This document shows, one piece after another, positions 21,277-29,237 of a stretch of 29,370 nucleotides of DNA. Below the pieces are notes generated by a model. It had not been told where the DNA came from, ran no database searches, and was given only the letters and a program-made list of their open reading frames with translations. Made by a program: the position numbers and the translations under genes. Each line of letters opens with the position of its first letter. Position 1 is the stretch's first letter. The DNA comes from JBNJGT01 sp046496745. GTDB taxonomy: Archaea > Nanobdellota > Nanobdellia > Woesearchaeales > JACJVW01. Location: assembly GCA_046496745.1 (NCBI GenBank), contig JAWOGQ010000050.1:1-29370 (forward strand). Reading direction: 5' to 3'.

Positions 21277-21528
21277 TTACATTAAGCCTAAGTTTGTAGC
21301 GATATCAATTGCAGGGTATTCTGAAGCAAACTTGACGTAAGCACGCTTTTCCCCTTCTGCGGTGATGAATGTGTTGACATTCTCAACCTTTACATTGAAT
21401 AAGGTTTCTATTGCTTCTTTTATTTCCTGTTTCTTAGCCCTGATTCCAACTGCAAAGATTAGCTTATTCTCTGCTTCCATCAGTCTCAATGACTTCTCTG
21501 TTGATAGTGCATGCTTTATGACTTCCAT
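21277..21528 (-). CDS. rpl23: Large-subunit ribosomal protein uL23
   Basis: uL23 forms the ribosomal docking site for SRP and the translocon at the tunnel exit. The 83-aa product shows the family pattern H-A-L-S-T-E-K-S-L-R-L-M-E near the start and the V-K-V-E-N-V-N-T strand. Normal archaeal length. It lies 1 nt before uL2 and 1 nt after uL4. Confidence 0.95.
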   Translation of the reverse strand: MEVIKHALSTEKSLRLMEAENKLIFAVGIRAKKQEIKEAIETLFNVKVENVNTFITAEGEKRAYVKFASEYPAIDIATNLGLM

Positions 21529-21529
21529 T

Positions 21530-22330
21530 TTACATGAACAATTTTTCTTTCTTCATCCGCTCGATTGCCTGCGCGGTGAATAGTGTTGCACGGCCAACGA
21601 TGGTTCCTGGTGCAAGGACGCGAGCGTTAAGCTCGTTTACTAATGTCACATCCACTCCTGGAAGGTTCTTTGTCGCTCTTATCGCTTCGCAAGCTCCGGA
21701 TACAACCACCAAAGGACCTTTTCGCTTCTTATAGCGGCGGTTCCTCATGGTTCCTTTTCCTGCGCGGATAGTTTTTTGTCGTGACCTTGTCAATTCTTCA
21801 TCAAGGCCTACGGTCTTGAGATAGCTGATCACTTCATTGGTCTTCTTGAGACCTTCAAATGATTCATCAAGTATGAAAGGGTAATCCTTAGGTATCTTGT
21901 GGCCTCTTGCGCTTACTCTATCTGCTAGAGCAGTTGCAGCTATCGCGCTTCTTATGGCCTTGCGATTCTCTTTTTTGTTTAGTTTCTGGCCCCATTTCTT
22001 GTCTGCCTTTGGTGCGTGTGCACGACGGCCTCCAACAGTCCCTGGAATCTGTGCGCCTACCCAGAAGAACCTTGTTCCACGCCGGGTAAGGATCTTTCTT
22101 GGAACCCTGGAGATTCCGAAACCATATGATCCCCTGTATTTTCTTCGTCGCCGGGAAAGTTCTGCAGAGTGCTTCTGTCCTGCCCTGGGGTCACTGCCGT
22201 ATGCGTGACGGGCATTGTTCTCTGCAGCAAAGACTGCACGCCTGATAAGGTCTTCCCTGACAGGCTCGTTGAACTGCTCAGGAAGTTCTCCTTTCGTGTC
22301 CTTTTCTTTTCCTTTGATTGCGACCTTCAT
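21530..22330 (-). CDS. rpl4: Large-subunit ribosomal protein uL4
   Basis: uL4 has a globular domain on the ribosome surface and a loop that reaches the tunnel. The 266-aa product has P-E-Q-F-N-E-P-V-R-E-D-L-I-R-R-A near the start, the tunnel loop rich in Gly and Arg (about residues 45-115) and T-V-G-G-R-R-A-H. Length is usual for archaea. It overlaps uL3 by 4 nt (ATGA). Confidence 0.95.
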   Translation of the reverse strand: MKVAIKGKEKDTKGELPEQFNEPVREDLIRRAVFAAENNARHAYGSDPRAGQKHSAELSRRRRKYRGSYGFGISRVPRKILTRRGTRFFWVGAQIPGTVGGRRAHAPKADKKWGQKLNKKENRKAIRSAIAATALADRVSARGHKIPKDYPFILDESFEGLKKTNEVISYLKTVGLDEELTRSRQKTIRAGKGTMRNRRYKKRKGPLVVVSGACEAIRATKNLPGVDVTLVNELNARVLAPGTIVGRATLFTAQAIERMKKEKLFM

Positions 22331-23307
22331 TTTTGTCTCGAAATTACACTGATTTGCTTGAGTGCGGGTGCGCTCTGTGGAATCCTGGTTGGCCTTACGC
22401 CAAAAGTCATCTGTATGAGGCGCTTTGAAGGTCCTGGAACTGAACCTTTCACCAGCACGTAATCGTTTTTCACAAGTCCGTATCGTACGAAGCCTCCTGC
22501 AGGGTTGACCCGGGAAACGTCATTTGATACGTCAAGTACCCATTTGTTATAATCAATCCTTTGCTGGAATCCTGTCTGACCAGAGAAAGGGTTCCTGTAC
22601 ATCATATGCCCTTGTGCTTTCCAGCCACCGCTGATAGAACCAGGACCACGTTTGGTCTTCTCTGACTTCTTCGCACGGATGCTTATTCCGAAACGCTTGA
22701 CAGGTCCCTGGGTCCCTTTTCCCTTGGTTATGGAATGAATGTCAACGACATCTCCTGAACTGATCACGTCTGTAAGCTTGATTTCTTTTCCAAAATTATC
22801 TTTTGCAAAGGCAAGCTGGTCCTCAAGTGAGCCGCTTACTGCAAGCTCGAATATTTCTGGTTTTTTCTTACCAATACCAGTCATACCTGGCTGAGTATAT
22901 ACCAAAAGGCGCAAATCGTTGTGCTCAGGTACATTGAGCTGGGTCTCTTTTTTTGGAACCCTTACCTTGCGCTTGAGGTTCTTATCATTGATCTTTGCGA
23001 CGCTTTCACCGACAACCTTTTGGTTGCCAAGATCATCGCTGTTATAGAATCTGACCCCATAGACCTTCAGAGGAGGGCATTCGATGATTGTCACAGGGAC
23101 TGATACATCCATCCCTTTTGTACGGGAGGTCTTATGCTGATCGTTATAGAGAACATGGGTCATGCCTACTTTGTATCCTGCAAACCCACATAATTTAGTC
23201 TCTTTCTTGACCCTTGGATGGGAGCGCAGACGGGCGTAAGCTCGCTTGGCCCTTGACCTCGGCCAGTACTGCATTGATCCGCTTCTTGGATTCCTTTTAT
23301 TTGGCAT
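22327..23307 (-). CDS. rpl3: Large-subunit ribosomal protein uL3
   Basis: uL3 reaches the peptidyl-transferase centre and starts large-subunit assembly. The 326-aa product has P-R-S-G-S-M-Q-Y-W-P-R near the start, G-Y-K-V-G-M-T-H and the conserved F-G-I-S-I-R-A-K and M-Y-R-N-P-F-S-G-Q-T-G-F-Q-Q-R segments. GAGGAAT lies just before its ATG. It is the first gene of the operon and is preceded by a leader of about 140 nt. Confidence 0.95.
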   Translation of the reverse strand: MPNKRNPRSGSMQYWPRSRAKRAYARLRSHPRVKKETKLCGFAGYKVGMTHVLYNDQHKTSRTKGMDVSVPVTIIECPPLKVYGVRFYNSDDLGNQKVVGESVAKINDKNLKRKVRVPKKETQLNVPEHNDLRLLVYTQPGMTGIGKKKPEIFELAVSGSLEDQLAFAKDNFGKEIKLTDVISSGDVVDIHSITKGKGTQGPVKRFGISIRAKKSEKTKRGPGSISGGWKAQGHMMYRNPFSGQTGFQQRIDYNKWVLDVSNDVSRVNPAGGFVRYGLVKNDYVLVKGSVPGPSKRLIQMTFGVRPTRIPQSAPALKQISVISRQK

Positions 23308-23309
23308 TT

Positions 23310-23372
23310 TTAGATTCCTCTAGCTATCAGAGGTTTGTTTATGTCTAAATGACCTTTTGCGGGGTTTTCCAT
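23310..23372 (-). CDS. Possible 20-aa leader peptide before uL3
   Basis: A 20-codon frame (starting MENPAKGHLD, ending in LIARGI) ends with TAA 2 nt before the uL3 ATG. Its start overlaps the stop of a 14-codon frame upstream (TGATG). Together they tile the leader, so they could couple ribosome loading to uL3. No independent ribosome binding site is seen, so it may be chance. Confidence 0.3.
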   Translation of the reverse strand: MENPAKGHLDINKPLIARGI

Positions 23373-23416
23373 CAGAACCAGGAAGGTACTGAAAAACGCC
23401 TTATCAGGTCGGTCAT
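23372..23416 (-). CDS. Possible 14-aa leader peptide in the uL3 leader
   Basis: A 14-codon frame (M-T-D-L-I-R-R-F start) begins about 7 nt after the 22-bp palindrome and ends by overlapping the next tiny frame. The only ribosome-binding-like sequence is a weak GAG before it. Reported because it is coupled to the second frame and in the leader of the longest operon here. Confidence 0.25.
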   Translation of the reverse strand: MTDLIRRFSVPSWF

Positions 23417-23422
23417 TTGCTC

Positions 23423-23444
23423 GAGGTTAATAATATTTAACCTC
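23423..23444. promoter_or_regulatory. Perfect 22-bp palindrome at the start of the ribosomal operon
   Basis: GAGGTTAA and TTAACCTC arms of 8 bp flank a 6-base AT centre. On the minus strand it begins about 26-30 nt after the TATA box, so it covers or directly follows the predicted transcription start. It could be an operator for a dimeric regulator or an RNA hairpin at the 5' end of the long message. Confidence 0.6.
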
Positions 23445-23470
23445 TATCTTATTCAGTGGAACTTGGACCT

Positions 23471-23480
23471 ATTTATAAAT
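23471..23480 (-). promoter_or_regulatory. TATA box of the uL3-secY ribosomal operon
   Basis: ATTTATAAAT within an AT-rich stretch directly before the 3' end of the primase gene. It would start transcription near 23447, giving a leader of about 140 nt before uL3. Most other genes here have short leaders or none. Confidence 0.55.
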
Positions 23481-23484
23481 ATTT

Positions 23485-24975
23485 TTATTTTTTGGAATCT
23501 GATGAAAAAAGGACCTTTCTTTTGGTATAGTTGACAGGGTTCTTGATGCTCTTACAGACCCTGTCAGGGGTGCACAGATGCAGATCCTTGTAATAAGCAT
23601 GATTTGAGCAATTGGGAGGCATTATGCGCCTTGACTTATGGTAGCGCAGGTGGGATACAACCATGTTCTCCCTGAGGGGTTCAGGATTATTCTTGTTCCA
23701 TTCCCTTATGCGCTCCTCGATGTCATCATAAGACCATCCTACGTTCTGGAGGAAATTGACCAGGACAAACAGGCATCTTTTCTTTCCATCTGATACGCCC
23801 TTGAGAAGATTATGTATGCATGGAGGGAATAGTTCTTCAGGGGCTTTCTCCATGAGTTCCTGATAGTTCTGCTCTGATTTCATCTGAGCCTTTAGCTCTT
23901 CCCTTTGAAGACGACGCACTTGTTCCGGGTCTTCTGTTATCTTCTTGAAAAGGCTTTCAGCCTGTTCCTGACCTGGTTCAAGGAAGTGTTTCACTCCAAC
24001 GACCTTGTCAGGGTGAGCATTCTCTTTCTCGAATGTGAGTATTTGTTCGACTGGCACGGGTACGCTTGCAAGGCCGGATTTCTCGTGTAATGAGTAGACA
24101 CTACGATATAGGTGCCGTGAGGACAGGAGCAGGGTGTCCACGTCAATCACCGAGAGAGGATTGAATTTCTTATAGCTTGTCTTTGAACCACAAGAGCACA
24201 ATGGTTTTTTCTCCTCAAAGCGGCCCATCATCTTATTGCATTTCTCGCAGACACAAAAATCCTCCTCTGAAATGATGGATGACTGGCAGACAGGGCAGAC
24301 AAAACGGTAACCTGATTGAGTATTCTTTTCAACAGGCTTATGGCATTCGGTGCATAACTCCAGGACAACATCCTTATCTGTTATCTCTTTTAGTTTCTCT
24401 AAGGTATAGGTAAGCTTGTCTGCAAAAGCTACGGTATTATCCTTTATTGTTATATAGTTGGTATTAATGTAATCAATCAGGTATGTTGCCAATTTTTTGG
24501 GGAGGTCAGGAAAAAGCGTACGGGTTGATTGGTTACCGAAATACTTAGGAAAAGTCTCAAAAGGGACTCCGATGTGAAAACCTTTGTTACCTGAGAACTT
24601 GACATCAAAGCGATATACATCAAAATCCTGAAGGGTTTTTGCTATAAGAAAGGTTGCTATCCTTGAGATGTTCCAATCGGTGCTGTCTATATCTATGACA
24701 AGGTCCCAGCCTGAGCGGAGATCATCCATTGCCTCTTTCTTAAGGCCTGTGTTGAGTTGCTGGACATCTTTCCAGCGCTCTTCTGAGATGTGAAAGGAGG
24801 TAACACCTTTCTTTGCAAAGTCAAGAACCTCTGCAGGATATGTTAGTATCTCCGGCCGTTTTCCAAAGCCCTTGTCTGCAAATTTTACTGCTACCTCGCG
24901 CCCCTTTGCATTGTCTACTATTGCTTTTTGAATCTCGGGTCTTTTGTAATGGCGAAGGCAGGTTGCAAAATCCAT
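23485..24975 (-). CDS. Single-chain DNA primase (PriS catalytic domain fused to PriL iron-sulfur domain)
   Basis: The 496-aa protein would make RNA primers for DNA replication. Residues 1-310 are a PriS-like catalytic domain: D95-x-D97 in V-I-D-I-D, S128-G-N-K-G-F-H134, and a third acidic pair with the nucleotide-binding segment R-H-L-Y-R-S-V-Y-S-L-H-E-K-S-G-L (about 278-302). The zinc region (208-262) has nine cysteines, suggesting two zinc ribbons. After a helical linker, residues about 380-485 match the PriL C-terminal iron-sulfur domain, with Cys at 386, 456, 468 and 474. The PriL N-terminal half is absent. Such fusions are known from Nanoarchaeum and other DPANN archaea. Confidence 0.87.
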   Translation of the reverse strand: MDFATCLRHYKRPEIQKAIVDNAKGREVAVKFADKGFGKRPEILTYPAEVLDFAKKGVTSFHISEERWKDVQQLNTGLKKEAMDDLRSGWDLVIDIDSTDWNISRIATFLIAKTLQDFDVYRFDVKFSGNKGFHIGVPFETFPKYFGNQSTRTLFPDLPKKLATYLIDYINTNYITIKDNTVAFADKLTYTLEKLKEITDKDVVLELCTECHKPVEKNTQSGYRFVCPVCQSSIISEEDFCVCEKCNKMMGRFEEKKPLCSCGSKTSYKKFNPLSVIDVDTLLLSSRHLYRSVYSLHEKSGLASVPVPVEQILTFEKENAHPDKVVGVKHFLEPGQEQAESLFKKITEDPEQVRRLQREELKAQMKSEQNYQELMEKAPEELFPPCIHNLLKGVSDGKKRCLFVLVNFLQNVGWSYDDIEERIREWNKNNPEPLRENMVVSHLRYHKSRRIMPPNCSNHAYYKDLHLCTPDRVCKSIKNPVNYTKRKVLFSSDSKK

Positions 24976-24996
24976 AATAGGAAGAATTTCAATGGA

Positions 24997-25398
24997 CTAT
25001 AATAATCTTATTCTATTCACATACAAAGGATGTACTTTTTGGATATCCAGAAAATCTTTCTCATAGGTTTCAAAAGGATGGTAGGGCCTGTCAATCACAT
25101 GGACGGGAAGATCATTAATCTCAAGGGCCTCTATCCGTGACTTGAGATGATTGATTACATCCAAAGGCATATAATCTTCTCCCCATAGATATATGTCCAT
25201 ATCACCTGGCTTTCTTTTATAGTAATCTTTGCCTTTGAGTTCAACCAGGCTCCCTATCAGATAAGCGGCCTTTACACCTTCTTTACCCACTTCATCGATC
25301 TCGCGTGAGATTTGGTCCTGACCAATAAACTGCTCATCCTGCCAATACTGGTTAGGCTTTTTTGGTTCCAAAAATGATAAGGATAACAAAGGTTTCAT
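24997..25398 (-). CDS. Nucleotidyltransferase-fold protein
   Basis: This 133-aa protein has the signature of DNA polymerase beta-like nucleotidyltransferases: G49-S50 at the end of a strand, then D66-x-D68 in G-D-M-D-I-Y-L, and a possible third carboxylate at D103 in V-H-V-I-D. Such small stand-alone proteins transfer nucleotides to proteins, RNA or small molecules, or act as antitoxin-like MNT proteins. No HEPN partner is next to it. Its start is only 41 nt from the start of a divergent kinase gene. It precedes the primase by 21 nt on the same strand, so they may be co-transcribed. Confidence 0.72.
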   Translation of the reverse strand: MKPLLSLSFLEPKKPNQYWQDEQFIGQDQISREIDEVGKEGVKAAYLIGSLVELKGKDYYKRKPGDMDIYLWGEDYMPLDVINHLKSRIEALEINDLPVHVIDRPYHPFETYEKDFLDIQKVHPLYVNRIRLL

Positions 25399-25421
25399 AT
25401 AGTTGGAGAATCAAAAAACAA

Positions 25422-25437
25422 TTATAAATATTTTTAA
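25422..25437. promoter_or_regulatory. Shared divergent promoter region with TATA box
   Basis: An AT-rich run in the 41-nt gap. On the minus strand it gives a TATA box about 27 nt before the ATG of the nucleotidyltransferase-like gene (leaderless). On the plus strand the nearest TATA-like sequence is only about 12-15 nt before the ATG at 25440, closer than expected, so the kinase's start or promoter is uncertain. Confidence 0.45.
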
Positions 25438-25439
25438 AG

Positions 25440-26300
25440 ATGAATATACAAGAACTTTTTGAAGGATACAGGGTGCTTGAGACAAGGCGCATCAAAACCT
25501 ATGCCAATAAGGTCTTCAGGGTCAAGACGGATAAGGGAAACTTTTTCCTGAAGGTTTTTGATTGCGAGAAGGATTGCTACAAGCTTTCGAGACTCTATCC
25601 CATGCTTCTTGAGAAGGGAGTGCCTGTACCAAGAGTAGTCCGTTCTGATAAGAATTACATAATCATGTCTGAAGTGCCAGGAAAGATGCTGTATGAATGT
25701 TCAAGGGGAAAAGAGACATATCATGAGCTGGGATTGTTAATAGCAAGGATCCATTCAATAACTTTTGACAACTTCGGAGAACCTGATACCGAATTTAGCA
25801 AGTGGAAGGATATGTATGATGAGATCTTGGATAAAAGGCTTAAGAAGGGGTTTTCGGACCTGGTTGAGCCTATCAGGGATTGGTTTGATAAGAGAATGCA
25901 TCTTATTGATTATGAGATTACCCCAAGATTGCTTCATGAGGACCTTAACAAGAAGAATATATTCGTGAAAGATGGACAGATAAGCATAATAGATTTTGAT
26001 GGTTCATTTGCCGGGCACAATGAAGAAGAGCTCATGCGGCTGGAAGGGGTTTTGGAAAGAGGAGAAATGCAAGCTGTGCTGGACAGTTATAAATCGATAA
26101 TCCCTCTTGATGAAGGATATGAAAAAAGAAGAACCTTCTATTATCTTTCACGCCTGCTTGTTCATATAGGGTGCATGATTGAAAACGGGACAGATTACGT
26201 GGGAGATGTCAAAAAAGAGGAAGATATCCTGAGGGATGAAATCCAAAAGATCCTAAAGGGAAAAAGTATCGCTTTTGATAAGAACGGGCCAAACACATGA
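25440..26300 (+). CDS. APH/choline-kinase-family small-molecule kinase
   Basis: The 286-aa protein is a normal-size aminoglycoside-phosphotransferase-like kinase. It has the nucleotide-binding Lys in F-F-L-K-V-F (K38), hinge M-S-E-V-P-G (about 76-81), catalytic H166-E-D168 with N173 in L-L-H-E-D-L-N-K-K-N-I-F, and D185-F-D for metal binding. All catalytic residues are present, unlike in the 641-aa homologue in this window. The substrate could be an amino sugar, a lipid head group or a nucleoside. It overlaps the CPBP protease gene by 4 nt. Confidence 0.82.
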   Translation: MNIQELFEGYRVLETRRIKTYANKVFRVKTDKGNFFLKVFDCEKDCYKLSRLYPMLLEKGVPVPRVVRSDKNYIIMSEVPGKMLYECSRGKETYHELGLLIARIHSITFDNFGEPDTEFSKWKDMYDEILDKRLKKGFSDLVEPIRDWFDKRMHLIDYEITPRLLHEDLNKKNIFVKDGQISIIDFDGSFAGHNEEELMRLEGVLERGEMQAVLDSYKSIIPLDEGYEKRRTFYYLSRLLVHIGCMIENGTDYVGDVKKEEDILRDEIQKILKGKSIAFDKNGPNT

Positions 26301-26968
26301 AAAAGACATTGATATTATTGCTGGTATTGCCACTGCTCATAATATTTATCAGCAGGATCTTTTTTCCGTCCACGTATCTCTTTTCCTCCATATACAAGAT
26401 AATCTTCCTTTTTCCTATAGCATACAGGTTGTTTTCGGGGAAGTCGGTTAAAGAAGCCATTTCCAAACATTTCTCGATTAAGACACTAAGGAAAAATGTT
26501 GTGCAGGTAACAGGGATAGGCTTGATCCTTTCAGGAATATATATAGGTGCATTTTATGTGGCTAAGGGACTTATTGATATGGGTGAGATTGTTTCCAGAT
26601 TACAGGAGACCATATCAGCGGATGCTACAAGCATGATCTTTATAGGCCTTTATATTATAGTATTGAATTCCTTACTGGAAGAATTCTTCTGGAGGGGATT
26701 CTTGTTTGATGAGTTCAGGAAAAGGTTTCCCTACTGGATTTCTCACCTTGCAACAGGCATCGGTTTCTCACTCCATCATGTGATCTTCTATTATAACTGG
26801 TTTAGTATTCCGGTGTTTTTGGCAGTCACATTTGGGTTGGTAGGTTATGCAATAATAATGAATCTCGTATTTGAGCGCTATAAGGATCTGTTCTCATGCT
26901 GGGTGATACATGCTTTTGCTGATGTAGCCCAGATTTATATCGCTTTCACTGTATTCGGGATAATATGA
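26297..26968 (+). CDS. CPBP-family intramembrane metalloprotease (Rce1-like)
   Basis: The 223-aa protein has about six to eight hydrophobic helices and the CPBP (Abi) motifs: E128-E129-x-x-x-R133 in L-E-E-F-F-W-R-G, F157-x-x-x-H161 in G-F-S-L-H-H, and H205-x-x-x-D209 in V-I-H-A-F-A-D. Family members cleave prenylated proteins or protect producers from peptides; some take part in immunity or maturation of secreted peptides. It overlaps both neighbours by 4 nt, so the three genes form one coupled operon. Confidence 0.85.
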   Translation: MKKTLILLLVLPLLIIFISRIFFPSTYLFSSIYKIIFLFPIAYRLFSGKSVKEAISKHFSIKTLRKNVVQVTGIGLILSGIYIGAFYVAKGLIDMGEIVSRLQETISADATSMIFIGLYIIVLNSLLEEFFWRGFLFDEFRKRFPYWISHLATGIGFSLHHVIFYYNWFSIPVFLAVTFGLVGYAIIMNLVFERYKDLFSCWVIHAFADVAQIYIAFTVFGII

Positions 26969-27327
26969 AAAGGAATTTAAACCATATCAGATTCCTGAAA
27001 GGTATGTATCAATATGAAATGTTGCGTAAAGAGGCCAGAAAAAACCTGGAGAGATATGAGGAGCTTGACGCATTATCTGACTCAGACCTGAGAATAAATA
27101 ACTGCAATGAAAGGGTTGATTTGCAAGGGGATTATGCCTTTAAAAAGATTGGGATGATAAAGCATTTGATTGAGGGCGAAGAGGATTTATTCTATAATAC
27201 ACATGGGCTAAGAGATTATTTTTCAGGGCTCCAGGAGCTTATGATAAGCAGAAGGATGGATGGCAGGCTGTATGATTACATAACAGATACAGCCATAGGC
27301 CAGATCATTGAGGATTACGCTACCTAA
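26965..27327 (+). CDS. Unknown soluble protein coupled to a CPBP protease
   Basis: I do not recognise this 120-aa protein. It is rich in charged residues, mainly helical, without a signal peptide or membrane segment. It has a pattern of Arg/Lys/Glu-rich helices and two N-C-N / Y-D-Y stretches. It begins in an ATGA overlap with the CPBP gene, so it is translated with it, and ends by overlapping the convergent GNAT gene by 8 nt. The clean coupling supports that it is a real protein. Confidence 0.6.
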   Translation: MKRNLNHIRFLKGMYQYEMLRKEARKNLERYEELDALSDSDLRINNCNERVDLQGDYAFKKIGMIKHLIEGEEDLFYNTHGLRDYFSGLQELMISRRMDGRLYDYITDTAIGQIIEDYAT

Positions 27328-27733
27328 GCTTCTTTTTCATGCACACGGTCTCTTCCTCCTGAAAATTTTGTTTCGTATAAAATGGAACAATCTCTTTTCT
27401 TGTACAAAGAGATATGCTGTCTGCACTGATTTCCCTGGCATACTCTTCAACCTTTTGCATGAGTCTTGTTCCAATCCCTTCAGCTTTTCTTTTGACTGCA
27501 AGGTCCTCTATTATCACAACAGGGCCCTGCCACCATTGCTCTACCTTGAAGAGAATCACACCTAGCATCTCATTTTCACTGGCAACAAAGAAATGGCCAA
27601 TCCTAAAATAGAAGTCAACACTTTTCCTTATGGATTCAACACTCTCTTTCTCATTGAAAGGTGGCTCAGAAAATACATGCTGGAGCAAAGATACTATCTC
27701 TTCCTTATCATCCTCATTTGCTGATCGAATCAT
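27320..27733 (-). CDS. GNAT-family N-acetyltransferase
   Basis: The 137-aa protein transfers an acetyl group from acetyl-CoA. It has the GNAT fold order: a start I-R-S-A-N-E-D-D-K-E-E-I, the strand V-V-I-I-E-D-L-A-V (about 71-79), and the acetyl-CoA loop K-A-E-G-I-G-T-R-L-M (about 83-92), then a final strand F-Y-T-K-Q-N-F. The consensus loop Q/R-x-x-G-x-G/A is present as A-E-G-I-G. The target is unknown. It converges with the operon upstream and diverges from pyrB. Confidence 0.85.
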   Translation of the reverse strand: MIRSANEDDKEEIVSLLQHVFSEPPFNEKESVESIRKSVDFYFRIGHFFVASENEMLGVILFKVEQWWQGPVVIIEDLAVKRKAEGIGTRLMQKVEEYAREISADSISLCTRKEIVPFYTKQNFQEEETVCMKKKLR

Positions 27734-27774
27734 GGAATATGTTAGATAACCTTTATTTTTTTATCTTTACAAAA

Positions 27775-27784
27775 ATATTTAAAT
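27775..27784 (+). promoter_or_regulatory. TATA box for pyrBI
   Basis: ATATTTAAAT centred about 27 nt before the ATG at 27806. This would give an almost leaderless message, although GAGGAAT lies just before the ATG. Confidence 0.5.
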
Positions 27785-27805
27785 GGAAGGGGAATTAGAG
27801 GAATT

Positions 27806-28720
27806 ATGGATTTTGCTAACAGGAGCCTCATTTCAATCACAGATTTCTCAAAGGAAGAATGCCTGGAGATATTAAAGACTGCAGAGATGTTTGAAAAAGA
27901 CCCAAATCAAGAACTTCTTTCAGGACATCTCATAGGAACCCTTTTCTTTGAACCATCTACCCGGACAAGACTAAGCTTTGAGAGCGCAGTCCTACGGCTT
28001 AATGGCAAGATAACAGGATTTTCAGATTCATCAACCTCAAGTGTAAGGAAAGGGGAAAGCCTTCATGATACTATCAAGACAGTAGAGAAGTATTGCGATC
28101 TGATAATAATGCGCCATCCACTTGATGGAAGCGCCAGGTATGCATCGGAAATATCGAAAATCCCTATAATCAATGCAGGAGATGGGTCAAACCAGCATCC
28201 AACGCAGACATTGCTGGATATCTATTCAATACAAAAGACCCAGGGAACCCTTGAAAACCTCAACATTGTATTAGTGGGGGATCTGAAATATGGTCGGACG
28301 GTGCATTCATTAGTGCAGGCATTGAGTAAATTCAACTGCACATTCTGTTTTGTTTCACCTGAAGAGCTTCGTATGCCACGCAGAATATTACATGAACTTG
28401 ACAGGAAAGGGATAAAATATGAAGAAAAGCATGAAATAGAGGAGGTTCTCCCGTCCGCCGATGTATTTTACATGACGCGCATCCAAAAGGAGAGGTTCTC
28501 AGACCCAGTGGAATATGAGAATGTTAAGGATGCTTATATCCTCAGAAAAGATATGATTACCGGTACAAAACCGAACCTGAAAATCATGCATCCTCTTCCC
28601 AGGGTAAATGAGATAGAGCAACCTGTTGATGAGCTTGAAGAGGCATACTATTTTGAACAGGCGGAGAAAGGAGTTTATATAAGACAAGCACTGATAAGTC
28701 TGATATTGGGGGCAAAATGA
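27806..28720 (+). CDS. pyrB: Aspartate carbamoyltransferase, catalytic chain PyrB
   Basis: PyrB joins carbamoyl phosphate and aspartate, the first committed step of pyrimidine synthesis. The 304-aa product has the carbamoyl-phosphate motif F-E-P-S-T-R-T-R (48-55), the flexible S-S-V-R-K-G-E-S loop with Lys82, H-P-T-Q (131-134) and the late M-H-P-L-P-R motif. Length is normal. It overlaps pyrI by 4 nt, so both chains are made together to form the allosteric holoenzyme. Confidence 0.97.
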   Translation: MDFANRSLISITDFSKEECLEILKTAEMFEKDPNQELLSGHLIGTLFFEPSTRTRLSFESAVLRLNGKITGFSDSSTSSVRKGESLHDTIKTVEKYCDLIIMRHPLDGSARYASEISKIPIINAGDGSNQHPTQTLLDIYSIQKTQGTLENLNIVLVGDLKYGRTVHSLVQALSKFNCTFCFVSPEELRMPRRILHELDRKGIKYEEKHEIEEVLPSADVFYMTRIQKERFSDPVEYENVKDAYILRKDMITGTKPNLKIMHPLPRVNEIEQPVDELEEAYYFEQAEKGVYIRQALISLILGAK

Positions 28721-29181
28721 AGGAGTTACAGGTAAGTGCAATCAAGGAAGGGACTGTCATAGACCATATATCACCTGATTCAGCATTCAAGATATTAAAA
28801 ATCCTAAACCTGAAAGGATTGGAAAATGAAGTATTGTTTGGAAATAACCTGCCAAGCAAGCATGGTAAAAAGGCAATCCTGAAGATATCCGGAAAGTTCT
28901 GCACAGAGGAGGAGATCAACAAGATAGCTATCCTTTCGCCAACTGCAACACTGAATATAATAAAGGATTATAACGTGGTAGAGAAGAAACAAGTAGAGAT
29001 TCCTGACAGGTTATACGGGATTGCACGATGCGTAAACCCAAACTGCATAACCAACAATGACTCAGTCACTCCTAAATTTGATATAATCGATAAATCAAGG
29101 ATCCATCTCAGATGCTGTTATTGCGAAAAGATAACAAGGCATGTGAATTTGAACGTTGATTTGGGCAATCTTTTTTTATAA
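28717..29181 (+). CDS. pyrI: Aspartate carbamoyltransferase, regulatory chain PyrI
   Basis: PyrI binds nucleotides and controls PyrB. The 154-aa product has the allosteric domain (about 1-95, with I-D-H-I near 15 and the G-K-K-A-I-L-K-I strand) and the zinc domain: C105, C110, C133 and C136 with the expected C-x4-C ... C-x2-C spacing. Normal length. The stop lies just after a run of seven T residues, which may help terminate transcription. Confidence 0.96.
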   Translation: MKELQVSAIKEGTVIDHISPDSAFKILKILNLKGLENEVLFGNNLPSKHGKKAILKISGKFCTEEEINKIAILSPTATLNIIKDYNVVEKKQVEIPDRLYGIARCVNPNCITNNDSVTPKFDIIDKSRIHLRCCYCEKITRHVNLNVDLGNLFL

Positions 29182-29190
29182 GAAAGGTGG

Positions 29191-29200
29191 ATCTTATATT
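29191..29200 (+). promoter_or_regulatory. Possible TATA box before the last gene
   Basis: ATCTTATATT lies about 40 nt before the ATG at 29238 and would start transcription just before the AGGTGAT ribosome binding site. Transcription reading through from pyrI is also possible. Confidence 0.4.
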
Positions 29201-29237
29201 CCCATCCTTGAGAACTGTGATGAACAGGTGATATAAA

